Shown here in pieces: positions 36,281-48,559 of a stretch of DNA of 64,000 nucleotides. This DNA comes from Ligula intestinalis (taxonomy: Eukaryota > Platyhelminthes > Cestoda > Diphyllobothriidea > Diphyllobothriidae), in assembly GCA_036362985.1 (NCBI GenBank), contig JAYGXS010000004.1, positions 29,168,562-29,232,561 on the forward strand. The letters run 5' to 3'. The first letter of the stretch is position 1. The number at the start of each line of letters is the position of its first letter. The notes below the pieces were generated by a model, which saw nothing but the letters and a program-made list of their open reading frames with translations, made no database searches and was not told the origin of the DNA. The position numbers were made by a program, and so were the translations under genes.

Positions 36281-37060
36281 GTGGCTGCATGCTCAATCGC
36301 GGGCTCAGGACATGCCAGCCACTCTCACCCGATTCCGCCTAAAGCCTTCTGGACCCTGAGACCGAAAACCCACTGCCACGGCAGGAAACGGTTGGAGTCA
36401 TTTACCGGACCTGGTGCAGTTATGGATAAAGCAACTACTTCGGAGAAACCGACAGATTATTCCAGACGCGAATGGCCGAGCTTGCAGCGGCGGTGAGAAA
36501 GAAAGATGCCAACTCCCAGGTTGCAGCCCACTCGACGGGACGAGGCCGAAGTCTTCGCAAGAGGTGACAACCACGTGAGCCACGGGCTGCTCGAGTCATG
36601 GTTTTCTGGCCCTCAGTGCATCAAGAAGCACAACTATTTCACGTTCCTTTACGGCGCACTGAAACATTGCATGAGCAAGAGGATCAGTTAAGTGGGAAGG
36701 GCCGGGCCCAACAACAAATCTGACGACAGCGGGCATAATTGTCGCGCAGTTACCAAGCCCGCATCCGACACGGAGGACAAAGAAATCACGGCAAGAAATG
36801 AGTCGAACGCGAAGTGTGAAGCCATCACCGCACAATTAAGACCCCGGGTGCTGGCTACAGGAGTGGATCATTACATTTCGCATGCTGATTACCTCTACGA
36901 ACTATAAATACCATGCAATCCGTGCATGTTTCACCCCTATCTGCGCCTGACACAGAGTAACCTACCACTACTTATAATTAAGGATCCCGTCGGAATCCGA
37001 AACGTCAGAAAAATAAAACTCTTGTTCCAGTAATCACATCTTTTTCTTTTTCTTCTGGAC
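36281..37060 (+). mobile_element. PLE group B, 3' half of the nuclease and 3' UTR
   Basis: A frame from about 36357 reads ETENPLPRQETVGVIYRTWC, stop, SNYFGETDRLFQTRMAELAA, then AVRKKDANSQVAAHSTGRG. GVIY and YFG are the GIY and YIG motifs of the endonuclease, separated by the usual zinc-finger-like Cys pair region. One stop lies in it and later frames shift: the downstream part reads GDNHVSHGLLESWFSGPQCI in another frame. The 3' UTR (36900-37060) ends with GGAATCCGAAACGTCAG and AATAAAACTCTTGTTCC. Most complete group B copy in the window, but dead. Confidence 0.82.
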
Positions 37061-39510
37061 TCTGTTTTCCTACAGGATCCAGGTAATTGAGCTGCGGTAA
37101 AAGTCAACTCTCACTAAATCTAATGCGCGCGCAAGTCACCATCCCTGTCTCCAACTAGAATCACCGTTCAAACTGTCTTCTTTAAATTACTTTTGCACTT
37201 CTTACTCAACTTTTGCCAGTAGACTGTTGTTCATGTACAATTAAGACTTTTCCAAGAAAGTGGATGATTTCGGACTGAGTAACACTGATAGAACTGTAGC
37301 CCATTACTAGTTAGTCTTCCAACGACCTTCAGTTTGGGGCAGGACTGTCTTTAGAGGTCCTTTTTGCATTTGACTTGTAACAATAAGCTACTTTTACGTT
37401 TTCAGTAGCCCGAATTTCCATTTTTCCTTAAATTCCACAAATATAAGGTCACATTTCTCATTTTTCGTTTAATTTCGCCAAATGTATGGTTAATGTTTGA
37501 TCTACAGGCATCAGATGCCTGAGCAGCAGGAATTTATGTTGATGAAGTTGATCCTATTTAGTGCATTAAACCAAATATAAGGTTCTTTAATCCAACATTT
37601 TTGATCAATTCCAACACAAGTAAATATTCATTTACACTCGCTCACCAAGAGTTAAATGTTCAAACACAAATTAAGTACGACAGTTGGGCGCGGGGGAGAA
37701 TAGATACGCAGGCACAAGACAGGTATGCGAATGCTCTCACCACAAGAGGAGGCACTGAAAATTTCAGCTTTTTTTAAAAAGCTGCAAACTTTCTCTAATC
37801 CACGCCGCAGGCTTCCCACGCTATCTGCCTCCGTATCTCCACACGTGAATGTTTTCGCTATCATTTAAATGTCATCCGAGAAGTGTGTGGGCGTTTTGCT
37901 GTGGGGGGGGGGGGGGGGGGTGTTCGACGTTTCCGTTCAACTGACGGCTGCTTAATTTGCATAAAAGAAAATTTAATATCAGGAGGAATTGAGCGAGCGA
38001 GCGAGCGAGCGACAGAGAGTCCTCCAACACAAGCGCCGACCGCCGGCGCTAAGGCCTACGGGCAATTGTGATCGGCTTTTGCTTTCCACAGTCAAGCATC
38101 CAAATTTTAACTGGCATCTTTTGCAAAACTCCTCCTAAAGGTCAAATTCTTATGCGGCGATCACAACTCGAAAAGATTAACATAATCCCGCATGTAAAGG
38201 AGGTTCGGTATGCATGCATACCTCTCCAATCATTTGGTGCGAAATGTGTAATAAGCTATAAAACCAAGGGGCAATTTTACGCCTTTTATGCCCCCTATTT
38301 GCAACCATAATTTCTGGCTGGACTGCTTCAGCGGTCAAATGCCAGTTCGGGATCGCCCAACTTGTAGTCATTTTCAGTGGGAATAAAGAAAATCTCGAAA
38401 TATGTGGCGTCTCATATTTGTATAAAAAGAAGTCTTGTGAAAGGATGCTGGGCAGTGCGATGCTTAATCAAGCATAAGACTGTGTTCCACATCAGTTAAG
38501 CATGAGTTTTGACATACAGTTGGTATCTATTTATGTTGCGGACTCACACCTCCTCCGGTTGTGTTGAAACTCCAAATCCACAAAGGACCCAGTAAGAATA
38601 TTCAAACTCATTCTGTTTTATTTGCAATTCCTGGTAACTTAAGATAATGATTTCATTTTTGTGCTGTATAGACGATCGAACGGCTGTTTATAATTATAAA
38701 TGTTTTAACTAGTGCAGTTGACAACTGTTTAGTCCTTCTGTTTTCGCGCAGTTGGCATCCGATGCAAAGCATTAAATGAATTATCTTGGTTTGCCCAAAA
38801 TATTGGAAGTTAATTACACCCGTGATTCCGAGGTTTTTTGCAGCGCATCTAGAGCCTGACCTGATTTGGCGTCACAGGAAAAATGGTATACTGAGTGAGA
38901 CGCAAACGAGTCAGCTGACGCTCTCTTTGGCCTCTAAAGAAGCAAAATCGCTAAGAACGACGGAGACCTGGCTTTAACCTAGGTATCTACATTTCTCGTC
39001 TATTTGCTCATGCATTCCATCGTCTAGTTTTCTCTCATACCTGTATCACCAATTATTTGCTCAACTGTTAAACCTTTAGTGGTATAGACAGATAGGATTG
39101 CCGGCGATACTATCTGCCCATACTATTAGCTGCTACGACTGCTGTCAGGGCCGGGGAAATGAGGCCCGAGGCAGAGCGGGACATGTGAGTTTTGTAAGCG
39201 GTCGGTGACCATTAATCAACGAAAGTTACACCTTTCACCAAAGGATAGGAAACGCAACTGAAGCTGCTTGGTGTTACGGCTGTCAATATGCTTAAGATCC
39301 GGAGAGTTCAAGGTCCATACTCACAATAATTACAGGAATATACCTTTTTCTAGGCAATAAAACTCACTTAACTGTGTTTACACCTCGGATTATAAGTCCC
39401 TTGCTTCTGTAGTGCACCAACTAATTGCCTTGGACGTTAGTCAACTAATTCAATTGTTCGTATGAAGTGGTTTCGTGGTTGGTGCAAGCGCAGCAGCAGT
39501 GCTTCTAATG
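37061..39510. other. Long-intron DNA with simple repeats
   Basis: Contains a G-run at 37903-37920, a (GAGC)n run at about 37993-38011, and otherwise unrecognised sequence. A GC-richer patch at 38020-38060 adjoins the G-run. No gene. Confidence 0.5.
37903..37920. repeat. Homopolymer G run (about 18 nt)
   Basis: Long uninterrupted G tract. Its length may be an assembly estimate. In this genome C/G runs also mark SINE ends, but I see no SINE body attached. Confidence 0.9.
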
Positions 39511-39514
39511 ACTA

Positions 39515-39700
39515 GAGGGAGTTGGCAGATTTGAATAAGTCAGCCAACCCAATTGTTAAAAAGTCAGTTGCCAAATTTGTGCAACCCCTTCCTATTACTT
39601 AAGTGAGCCTAGTAGTCATTCTGGTTGGCGAGAGTTTTTCACAAATGGGTCCACTGAATTATTCAAATCTGCCAACCCCCCCCCCCCTAATAAGTTATTA
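39515..39700 (+). repeat. tRNA-derived SINE tails with poly-C end
   Basis: GAGTTTTTCACAAATGGGTC, then CACTGAATTATTCAAATCTG and CCAAC followed by a C-run (39667-39686). Upstream, 39528-39560 (GAGTTGGCAGATTTGAATAA, GTCAGCCAACCCAATTG) is a second fragment in the opposite sense. Same tail as the SINEs at 22.2-22.8 kb. Confidence 0.6.
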
Positions 39701-40939
39701 TTATTGAGTTCACTGATTAATAAGAAACAGGTGGTGCATCTCCGAAAGCGCTTGCACAAGGCTCTGTATGCGGACGTCAGACCAATATATTGACTGGCTG
39801 AGGTGCAGCTTATTTTGATTTCGGCGTCCGCAGTTGTCCCGGTGGCTACCGCTTTAAACTCGCGAGGTGTAAACTTGAAGGTGTGAGCAGTCACATGTGA
39901 TAATTCGTCATACCGTGGCTTTGCCAGCTTACGCTCACGTGTGTGCGATCCAAGCCTGCGTCCAGTCTGGCCTGTCTAATAAGAAAGACATTTTATGCAC
40001 GTGATTCAACAACCAATATAACACAACCCCTGGGATTTAATAAGGTGTTCATTTTTTGACTCTACTGCGCGTGATAGCATTGGGTTAATGTGCAATTCCA
40101 GCACTTATTCCCGTGGCAATGCGCTCGGTAAACCACAAATGTCCTAACTGTATTCCAGAGCATGCCAAGTCCTCGTAATGAACTAAAAAGAGTGCACTAA
40201 GACAGCTGCTGCTCTTCTGGGTTACAGGGACTTTTCCGGACCGGCGCATCACTCAAAAGCCGAAAAGCAGCGCAGCGGACCAATAAAGTACTTAGAGAAT
40301 CGCCAGTTAGATGGGAATGAATCAATGACACCATGGGAAAGCAAGAGACTGTTTTAGGTTGGTTTCGTGGTCTATCAGATAGAACACTGCATTCAAAAGC
40401 TATCCTTGAGCACAGCTCTTTTGCTCATTTCGCAATGCGAATGTACTCAGAAACTGAGCTTCCTCCGAGATAAGTTGACTCTCTCGGTCCGATCTGCCTC
40501 ACAGCTCCTTGTGGACCTCTGAGGTTAGAGGATTCAATCGAACGAAAGCACGATCTTTTTCGACGTGACGTCATTATGCGCACGTACCCCACGAGGTCTT
40601 GTGTAAGAGAATAGAAAAGCCATAGAGCTTAACTCAGTGCCCGCTCAAATCTAATTGCCTTTTGAAGCTATTCTTATTCTGCCAAAAAAACCTTCGTTAT
40701 CTTTGTCCAAGATACCAATGAGGAGCTCAAGTTAACCCTAAAAGGTACACAAGTCCGCTGTTTTAGGACAGATGTGGCCCTTCAGAAGCCAAAAACCACT
40801 GTGAACATTAAAAATGAACTTGTCTTTGGAGCCGCCGCGTAGATAACACCTTTCCTATCGTCAGAGAAAACGTGCTGCAAACGTTTGAATTGCTCGTCAG
40901 GCGAATGCATAGCTCTCACCTACGAGAAGATCCATGATT
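39701..40939. other. Long-intron DNA, nothing recognised
   Basis: A mildly GC-rich patch at 39730-39980 has no readable domain. Confidence 0.4.
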
Positions 40940-41132
40940 TTAACCTCGCAGGCGCCGAGACAGATGCCCATACCAAAAGCAAAGCAAATTGATGGAAAGA
41001 TGGAAGCATAACCAGTTATCATATCGACCTGGCACCCGTTTACAGAGCCCTGCGCAATCAACCTGGACATGCAGCACTCGATGTTGATGTTGACTACTAT
41101 GCTAGTTCGAGTGTTCCAAGAATAATCTAATG
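40940..41132 (+). pseudogene. PLE group C, C-terminal coding remnant
   Basis: One frame reads AETDAHTKSKAN, stop, WKDGSITSYHIDLAPVYRAL, then RNQPGHAALDVDVDY and a stop at about 41130. It aligns with KVIESWSTDRNSINQCIELLPAYGPF at 45971-46318, the end of the PLE protein. One stop; upstream part not readable. Confidence 0.55.
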
Positions 41133-43541
41133 TATGCTCTGCTCAGTCGGTTTCCTTCTTGCTTACTCAGTTACTTTTCAAATCGGAAGTCGATGCAAGA
41201 ATCAACATATGTGAATTAATGAAACAGTCCGTCGTGGATAGGAGTTATCAATAAAATTTAATCACTGCATGTCTACTGCAAAGTGCATGTATCTATTCAC
41301 GCTGTCCTATGCTTATAGCACTTTTTCAATAAGACTGTTTGTGCTATTACTCTTTTATCTATCACTATTTTATGCAGGTTACCTTCTGTTAATGCGTATT
41401 ATCCATGCAGATCTCACGATTCCGTAGCTCACAAAAAGACCACGTTACGTGCTTCTTACTGAAATAGCTCCTAGGGCTTGCTAGATTTTAAAAAAAACGA
41501 ATGTTGGGAAAGGAGTGAAAAAGAGTTGAGGTGGAAAAGTCAGAGAAAAAGCATAGAGGAATCTGATAGGCGTTGAAATGTAACAAGAAAAAAGTTCAGA
41601 GACCCGGGAATTTCCTGGGAAAAGGCCCGAAAAGAAGAACGCTTTACTTGGTCTAAGAATGATTTTACCCTTTTGTACTTCCTAAATTCTTTATGGTCAG
41701 TTTCTTCGATTAACCGGGAGGTCTTGTTTCTGCCAGCATTCAAGCAGCGACTTTTGTTACGTTGGAGATGAATTTTCAACTAACACTGCAGTCAAAATTG
41801 CAGATAACTTAAGACGTCTGGCAGTCGAGAAGGAGAGGGATTGGAGCAAACTGTATTTTTTGCGTTTAAGTGGAAACCAGAGGTTTGCATTTCAAAATCT
41901 GTTTTTTTCTGCAGTCCGGATAGATTGATTAACATCAGTCCGTGGCAATTAGTGTTCTAAATTGCAAGCGATAGAAAGTGGGTTCTTGCCTCAATGAACC
42001 AGGTGTTAGACTAAACCTATACACAATGACAAAGTAAGTTGGATCTTATGTCCTCCTGGTTGGAAAATCGTACGTGACTGATTTATAACAGCCCCTACGT
42101 CAAAAGCGGAACGGAAATGTTCATTTCTATTTTCTAGCTAGGCAGGATTGAAGAAGGTCATTTGGACGTTAAGATTACCACTCAGTTAGGAATGGGCAGT
42201 TTGGTAGAGGTGAAAGATTTTATTGACTCAGCTGTGTCAGAAACTCGTCGGTCTCTGTGGTGTTCGACTGCACGGCGGCAAATGCAAAGCTCAGGTACGC
42301 TCAACTCTATAACCATCCCGGCAAGGAGACTACGAGAAGAATCCTCGGGTAGAATGTTAACTATTTGCCTAGGAAATCCTGCTCAGACAGTCAGTTCATC
42401 ATAACAGATTTGTTGGATTTCGAGCGGTGCAGTAGCTTGGAAGGAGAACTGGATTTGAGTGCGATTAGCTCACGGTTCCTTGTGGGGCCTTCTAGTTCAG
42501 GTATTAAGCCCGCTTGCTGTAGCAAAGCCCCGCCGTTTACTACGTCGTTTTAAAGCCTTCTGTGACAAAAACTGAGTGTGGCAGAATAAGAAGGCAATGG
42601 CTAACTATTTTAAAACAAAGCTAAGGCAAAACTGTCTCCTAGGGGAGCCTAAATATCTGGTCCCTCCGCTTTACTGTCCTACGGAATTTGAGCTTAAGCA
42701 TTTAATTCTTGGTTAGCGAATGCAAATGAATATTCAACTGTGTTGGAAGTGATCAAAAAATATTTAATTAAAGAAACTTATATTTATTTCAATGTGCTAA
42801 ATAGAATTAACCCCATTAACATAACTTCTTGGTGCCCAGGGAACTGATGCCTTTTGACGGAAATTCGACCGTATATTGGGGCAACTTAAGTAAAAATGGC
42901 AAAGTTCGGTTACTGAAAATGTAAAAGGACGTTATTGGAATAAGTCAAAAGCAAATAGTTCCTCTAAAGACAATCCTATCAAGGACATACTAAAAAAGAA
43001 AAGTAGACACACAAAAGCTATGGTTGAATGCATACACAAGTTTTAGCTACAGTAAATGATCAAGTGAATTCATTTGCATTCTTATCATGGCAGTGGCTCT
43101 GAAAGGGCAGCAAATTGCGTTACACACTGGCTAGAGAACGCGTCGGCGATTGTTTCTGCCTAGCCCAATAAACTCTATATCCTCTGGCAGCCACGCCCAG
43201 CCTCTGTTTAGGAGCTGAGCGATGCAAACGCACTACACCACTCCGAAAATCTCGCATTCGCAGGGAAATGGCTGGCTTATGCACACAGGCTGGCTTTAAG
43301 ACATCAGCATACGCCGCTCACACGAGACCACACAAACAGCCAGCAAATAAAGCATTCCTGAAGGAATCACGGAAGTGGCTGGTACACAAGCTGTAAAGAA
43401 TTCGTGCGTAGCCGATAATAGTGTCTCAAAAAACAAAAATACGTGGATGGTGGTGATTAAGTACCCCAAATACCGCATGCTGAGACTTTTTCCCCGCGTT
43501 GTGTTTGGTGTTGTGGCGTAGCCAAAACGTTACTAAATATA
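41133..43541. other. Long-intron DNA, nothing recognised
   Basis: Two short frames (41540-41779 minus, 42162-42404 plus) have no domain or splice support. 43140-43330 is GC-richer with no identity found. Confidence 0.45.
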
Positions 43542-44532
43542 CAGTATGGCGAGTGTTGCAAGAAACAATCCGCAATTTTAAAAAGACCAGTAATCACTCG
43601 AAAACCAACATTGAGTAGGGTTGCAATGCTGTTTATCATACAGTCGAATTTAAATTTTTTTCAGTCATGCTAGAATGCCGATTCTGTGATGAGTATCCTT
43701 CTGCCCGCTACAAAAACGCTTATTCTGTAAAAAATGGTTACTTAAATAGCATGCATTTTTGTCATTGATTTTGACTGCCTTTATGAATTCAAACATATTT
43801 TATGGAAAGCATGCATGAAAAAATCCTCTCTTGTAATTATTTGATCGAAAATTATGCCTTCTTCAAATTTTATTCTTGAGAGAAGGATTTCCTTCGATTT
43901 TGAAAAAGTTTCTAAATTGCCGAATTAGTTTGAAAGCTACTAACTGCTAGAAATGAATTCAAGTTTTACAAACTGAATGCTGTGCTCACCCTGTTTAAGG
44001 AAAAATATGTTCTTGCCTATCGTTTGAGGAAGTGGTTGCATAGCTCTCATAGAATTTCGCACTAGACACTGATCATGCTGTATATATCGGTGACAGCATT
44101 AAGAAATTGATGGATACGATATATCATGAATGAACACCGCACAATCGTAAAAAACTTAAAATTAGAAAATTTTTAAAACCAAATAAAAGCCTTTTTTCAA
44201 GAAGAAAATGTAAAGAAGGCGTATTTTGCTATCAAATTAGCACAAGGGAGGATTTTTTTGTGAATGCTTTCCATAAAATATATTAAAATTTCTTATGGCA
44301 GTCAAAATCAACGATTAAATTCATACTATTTAAGTAGCCATTTTTTACAAAAATAAATTTTATAGCAGCGATCAGAAGGAGGTTCATCACAGGGTCTGCA
44401 TCCTAACAGGACTGAAAATAATTAAAATTGGACTGCATGATATACAGTATTGCAACCCTAACCAATGTTGTTTTGCGAGTGATAACCTGTTTTTAAAAAT
44501 GCGGAACGTTTCTTGCAGTACGCGCCATACTG
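43542..44532. mobile_element. Fold-back Tc1/mariner-like element, 991 bp, arms about 380 bp
   Basis: Ends are CAGTATGGCGAG and CGCGCCATACTG, preceded on the left by TA. The inverted arms run from 43542 to about 43925 and from about 44155 to 44532, interrupted by small indels. Matching landmarks on both arms: GTTGCAATRCTG, GTGATGA, AAAAAATGG(T/C)TACTTAAATA, GATTTTGACTGCC, CTTCTT. The centre holds no transposase frame. The CAGT...ACTG ends and the TA suggest the Tc1/mariner type, mobilised in trans. The right flank reads TTTA rather than TA, so the target duplication is not clean. Confidence 0.7.
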
Positions 44533-44639
44533 TTTATAGTTCCACCAGCTATGCCTAACATTGTAGAGATACTCCTGTACTTTCAACTGAGTTACATTTC
44601 GAACAGCCATGCGTTACTCAAACTGGTCGAAAGTCGTTA

Positions 44640-44745
44640 GTCAGCGTCATGTTACGCAATGATGTCTCTTCCGCTGCCTTCCTCTGAGTTCGAATCCCGC
44701 TGAGACCGCCGAGTTTTTCATAATTGGGTCAACTGAACGAAATTA
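44640..44745 (+). repeat. tRNA-derived SINE, 3' half
   Basis: GAGTTCGAATCCCGCTGAGA (B box) followed by TTTTTCATAATTGGGTCAAC and TGAA, the same tail as the SINE copies at 22.2-22.8 kb. The A box is not clear. Confidence 0.6.
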
Positions 44746-45483
44746 ATCATCCATTCTGTGTCAGCTGAATATGGTTAGTAGCTACAGCTCAAAGTTGACA
44801 TGGCGAAAGCTCGCAGTTCAAGCAGTTCGGTGTGAATATATCCCCCGCCCAGGTACCGGACCTTACCATCCTGCGCTGGGCACAGCTGACACCAAAAAAG
44901 AAAGAGGAAAATCGTCTTTTCCTCCTCTTTTGTTGGTTGTACTGCTCCCTCGTGCTCAAAACAAAAATTGTTAGGACAGTAGTCTAACCAAAGGCTAGCA
45001 GCCTTGCAAGTTCTCCTAATGCGTCGTGCCTGCTGCCGACCACCACAATTATTCCTTTGTTCAATAGCCGACTGCCTCCAAGGTCATATACGTTCGCTGA
45101 GCTGGCCCCGAGCAATGACCCAAGGCTGTACACGCACGCACGCATGCACGCGAGCCTACGCAAGATAATACTGGTCGATGTTACCCGAGGGTCAATTGGT
45201 TGCGTTACGTCATCCCACTGCAGCCACTCAGGCCACAAGAGAACGCGCAGACAGTCTCCTATGAGCCACTGTCCCTAACAGACAAGATATTTGCAACGCA
45301 CGTGGACTACGAAGACACCGCAGTCCACCCCAAATGCCCAGGCTTGCCCCGAGGCGGAACATCAGTACGCTGGAGATCAACCAGCGGTAATTACTATCTG
45401 AGACAGCAACACCGGGTTTGGTGCATAATAAACCCTCATCCGGGTGGATTCTAGAAGTATGCCCTTTTTATTGTGCTCTTCCT
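44746..45483. other. GC-richer non-coding DNA, possible LTR-element body or LTR
   Basis: Contains several short open frames on both strands that contradict each other. It lies just upstream of a leader-like junction at 45484-45555, so it may be a decayed LTR. No domain seen. Confidence 0.3.
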
Positions 45484-45735
45484 TGGGGATTCCAAAGGGC
45501 GTAAGTCGATGGTGACACACGTCAGATGCCACCGTTACAACACTGGCGACGAAGAAAGCCGTCGTTATATCAAAAATTAACTGCTCATTTAAATGAGATA
45601 ACTGAAAAAAGCTATGAAGACTGGAATATCTGTTTCTGGTTTATTAGCCATCATAAACCAACCTTAACCAACCCCGTATTTTCCACGTCAGCGGGAACCT
45701 GCGTTCAGTTGGTTGAATGCCCAACACTCTAACTA
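45484..45735 (+). mobile_element. LTR-retrotransposon-like junction and leader
   Basis: TTGGGGATTCC, then ATGCCACCGTTACAACACTG and GCGACGAAG form an LTR end (TTACAACA) and primer-binding-like start, as in Ty3/gypsy leaders (family knowledge). The following frame includes EITEKSYEDWNICFWFI, which could be a decayed gag start. A second junction of the same kind is at 47288-47365 (TTGGGGGATTC ... ACCGTTACAACAGTG). No pol is visible. Confidence 0.4.
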
Positions 45736-45970
45736 GGGATCTATCGGCTTTTTCTTCTGTCCTTTGCGATTTGTGAATCAACTATGCTACAGTGATTAAC
45801 ATACTTCTGTGATAGTTACTCACACTCAGTTAAGTTAAATTACAGTCAAACTGCAAGCGTCACTGACCAAGCAAATCAACTTCGACTACATTGTGTATCA
45901 ATTAAATATGCATCGAATCGTGCATTTCCTTAGGTTGTCTTCTACGGATTAAACAGTTGCATAAGAACGC

Positions 45971-46520
45971 ATGCTCGGATCGCGCATATATGACTACGAG
46001 GTGATTGTACGAGGAGGCGACAAATTATCACAAGTTGCAGTTCCTACCTATGAACCAGGTCAGATGTTCAACATCGCTGCCGTCAAAGTGCTTGCCCATG
46101 CCGGAAACAACACGAACAAAAAAGTGATTGAATCCTGGTCTACGGACAGGAATTCAATCAACCAATGTATCGAATTGTTGCCGGCGTACGGACCCTTTCG
46201 CAATCACGTACAGTTACGACCAGACGTCCATCGCAGTAATTGGCTAAAATCCTCAATACTTGCCCCGTTTACGTTGCTGACGCACCAATTAACGTGGACA
46301 TCACTGACGGTTAATTAACGCTACCTCTATTATTGGCCCCCATTCTCCCCGCCTTTTCATCACTGTTTTTTACCCTTTACGACCTCATAACCCCAGAAAG
46401 CTGATTAGTGTTCATACAATTTAACTAGCCCCTCTTTTGTTGCTGTTTCTTATCTCTGACGCTGGACTCCTGTAAGGGGTCGAAAGTTCAGGATTATTGA
46501 TCCAGATGCATAACCAAACA
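45971..46520 (+). mobile_element. PLE group C, C-terminal coding sequence and 3' tail
   Basis: An open frame of 115 codons (45971-46318) reads MLGSRIYDYEVIVRGGDKLS, then NIAAVKVLAHAGNNTNKKVI, then ESWSTDRNSINQCIELLPAY. This is the C-terminal part after the GIY-YIG core. The ESW..D..SIN...L..AY pattern parallels ESWFSGPQSINK...PYSVLR of group B. The start Met is just the first ATG of a truncated copy. The tail after it (GTTGCTGTTTCTTATCTCTG, then GACTCC..GGGGTCGAAAGTTC and GGATTATTGATCC) is the best preserved group C 3' end. It includes a 6-bp hairpin next to GAAA and a GGAT/ATCC hairpin after it. Confidence 0.72.
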
Positions 46521-47287
46521 CAACCACGGCGACTAGTGTTCTAAAACTCTACACGGATTGTGCCGAAGTACTTCATTTGACCTGCTGTGTCACTTCTTCT
46601 GTAAAACGGATCCATTCGTTGTAAAAATGTCCTCTACTTGGCGATTCATTATGGTAGCTTGACATCTGTGTTGCAACCGAAAGCCTAACATCTGAAAAAT
46701 GACTTAATAAATGGCTGTGCGGTGACGCCCTTGGTTCGTCTGCAGTCATATCACTGCTTTAGGCAGAGAAACGTTAAAGAGGATGTTGAAGCCCAAAGAC
46801 CTGCCGAAATGATTCGCTCGGGAGTTTCCTGCCATGAGAGGTCGGTGCACCTGCAAGTTATATTGCAGAATACATTAAGAATTGGCTTGTTCATCCTCGG
46901 TCGGTGTGTCATCTTGGCGCCAAAAGAAGTTTAAGTAGTGCAGCTCATATACCAAAACAACCCGGCAACTCAGCTCCCGACTGGGTGTCTGTTAGGAGGC
47001 GTTTAATGGACAGCTAGAAGCGAGCTAGCATACAGGGAGCGAGTGTGCGCACGGCAGGCTATTGATCAGCCTACAGGCGGCGAAGCATACTGAGAGACAA
47101 TCAGTCAATAATTTAAAACTCAAGCTACAGTCAGCCGTGAGTCACCAGCCCATCGTACCTCTAGCCACACCAGGCCAGAAGCTGGCTGGCCCGATGGATA
47201 TAATTTACACGCATTTGTTGCTCTAAATATGTTGAACCTTTTACACCCATAGACTCCTGCTTTTGCGCTTTTTTGTCGCCTTTTTCC
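46521..47287. other. Long-intron DNA, nothing recognised
   Basis: No gene seen. Composition rises toward the leader-like junction at 47288. Confidence 0.4.
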
Positions 47288-47365
47288 TTGGGGGATTCAC
47301 GCAAGGCGCAATTGGGCCGTGACACCTCGGTCTTGGCTACCGTTACAACAGTGATAATGCCAAGA
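47288..47365 (+). mobile_element. Second LTR/leader-like junction
   Basis: CTTGGGGGATTCACGCAAGG, then GACACCTCGG and CTACCGTTACAACAGTGATA. Aligns with 45484-45555. The target side differs (GTGATAATGCC rather than CTGGCGACG), so the primer-site reading is weak. Confidence 0.35.
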
Positions 47366-47599
47366 AGGAACCACTGCAGCCTGAATTCGTCCAGAAAAAG
47401 AGGACAGAGTTATCCAGACCGTTGACAGTCTTCAAAGCCATGGCTTTTGTCTCACTAGGCTAGATCCGAGCGCGCGCGAAAGGTTGTTTCTAACGGGAAA
47501 TTTGCGCTCTCATACCCTCTCCCGGACACCATTCCACTGTGTGTGGGGGGATTAGTTTTCTCATAGGAGGAGTTGGCACAGTGACTGGCAGAATGAGAG

Positions 47600-48190
47600 A
47601 TCTCGTTTGAGTGAGCCATGTTCACAAGCTTGCTCTTTATTTACCTGCTCCTTTAGAGCAGGTTATATTGGTCGCGCGATTCTGCGTTTATCCAAAAGAC
47701 TAGACGAACAGCTCCCGGTGCGGCTGAGAAAAGTTGAAGTCGAGAGCATAAACCGCGACATTCCCGCCCACATTGTTGATGCCGGACATTGTGGCGGCGA
47801 CCTCAACGAAGCCCTTGGAGTGATTTATAAGGTCCCATTCAAAGTCCATGGGTCAGCGCGTGCTAGCAACAACAAAAGCGACCGCTGTCAGGTTGAGGAA
47901 GCAGGTCTTGCGTGCACAAAAGAAACTCCTGCAAGCTCCGCACCTGACATGGCATGCATGCACGCACTCTTCTGCGCGCTCTCTCCCCCACCTCCTCACC
48001 CCGCGGACCGGCTCCGCCGAGCCCTCCCCGCCATACATCCAGCCATCGCTTATGGACCCCAACCCCCCCTCGCCCGCCCGCACCCCCATTTCCACGATTC
48101 ACTTGTATGAAAAGACGAACATGTCTTAACTCGTACCCCGTTCCCATCTAAATGCACTGGCCTGATGCGAATTTATCCGAAGCCTACTGC
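47600..48190 (+). mobile_element. PLE group A, GIY-YIG tail and C-rich 3' UTR
   Basis: The open frame from 47607 reads SLFTCSFRAGYIGRAILRLS, then KRLDEQLPVRLRKVEVESIN, then HIVDAGHCGGDLNEALGVIY. FTC.F.AGYIGR is the GIY-YIG start with one Cys of the Cys pair changed to Phe. The coding part fades at about 47935. The apparent proline-rich extension (47950-48110) is 3' UTR: the same C-rich stretch follows the stop in other copies. The tail ends with ATGCACTGGCCTGATGCGAA and TTTATCCGAAGCC. Not functional. Confidence 0.8.
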
Positions 48191-48559
48191 CAACTGCCCC
48201 CCCCCCCCCTCTGGAGTTTCTGATGGGTATTTTTGCAACTTTAAATGCGATATAGTTGCAGAGATCGGACCCAGATGCAGCTTCGTGAGAACGTTCATTC
48301 CGTAGGAAGAAACATGACGCTGTCGAACTGAAATACATCCGATGGGTGTCTATAGTGATTGAATACATGCAGGTATTATGAAATGAGAGACCAAGCAGCA
48401 CCACGCTCCAATTTTGGCAAAAGCTGTCGATCACTATGAACATGTTGGAATCCATCAGCCATTTTTACATCATTTGGACCCTGAGTTACACACCAACTGC
48501 AGGCAACTAGAATGTGCCAAGTAAACCACCCAATAGGCCCGCTGATAAAGCAAGAAGCG
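48191..48559. other. Short non-coding stretch
   Basis: C-run at 48199-48208, otherwise nothing recognised. Confidence 0.5.

Noticed and set aside
42162..42553. Overlapping plus-strand frames
   Set aside because: No domain; two overlapping frames of similar quality suggest chance.
47950..48110. Proline-rich protein end after the GIY-YIG domain
   Set aside because: Open in several frames on both strands because it is C-rich. Other copies show this stretch as 3' UTR.
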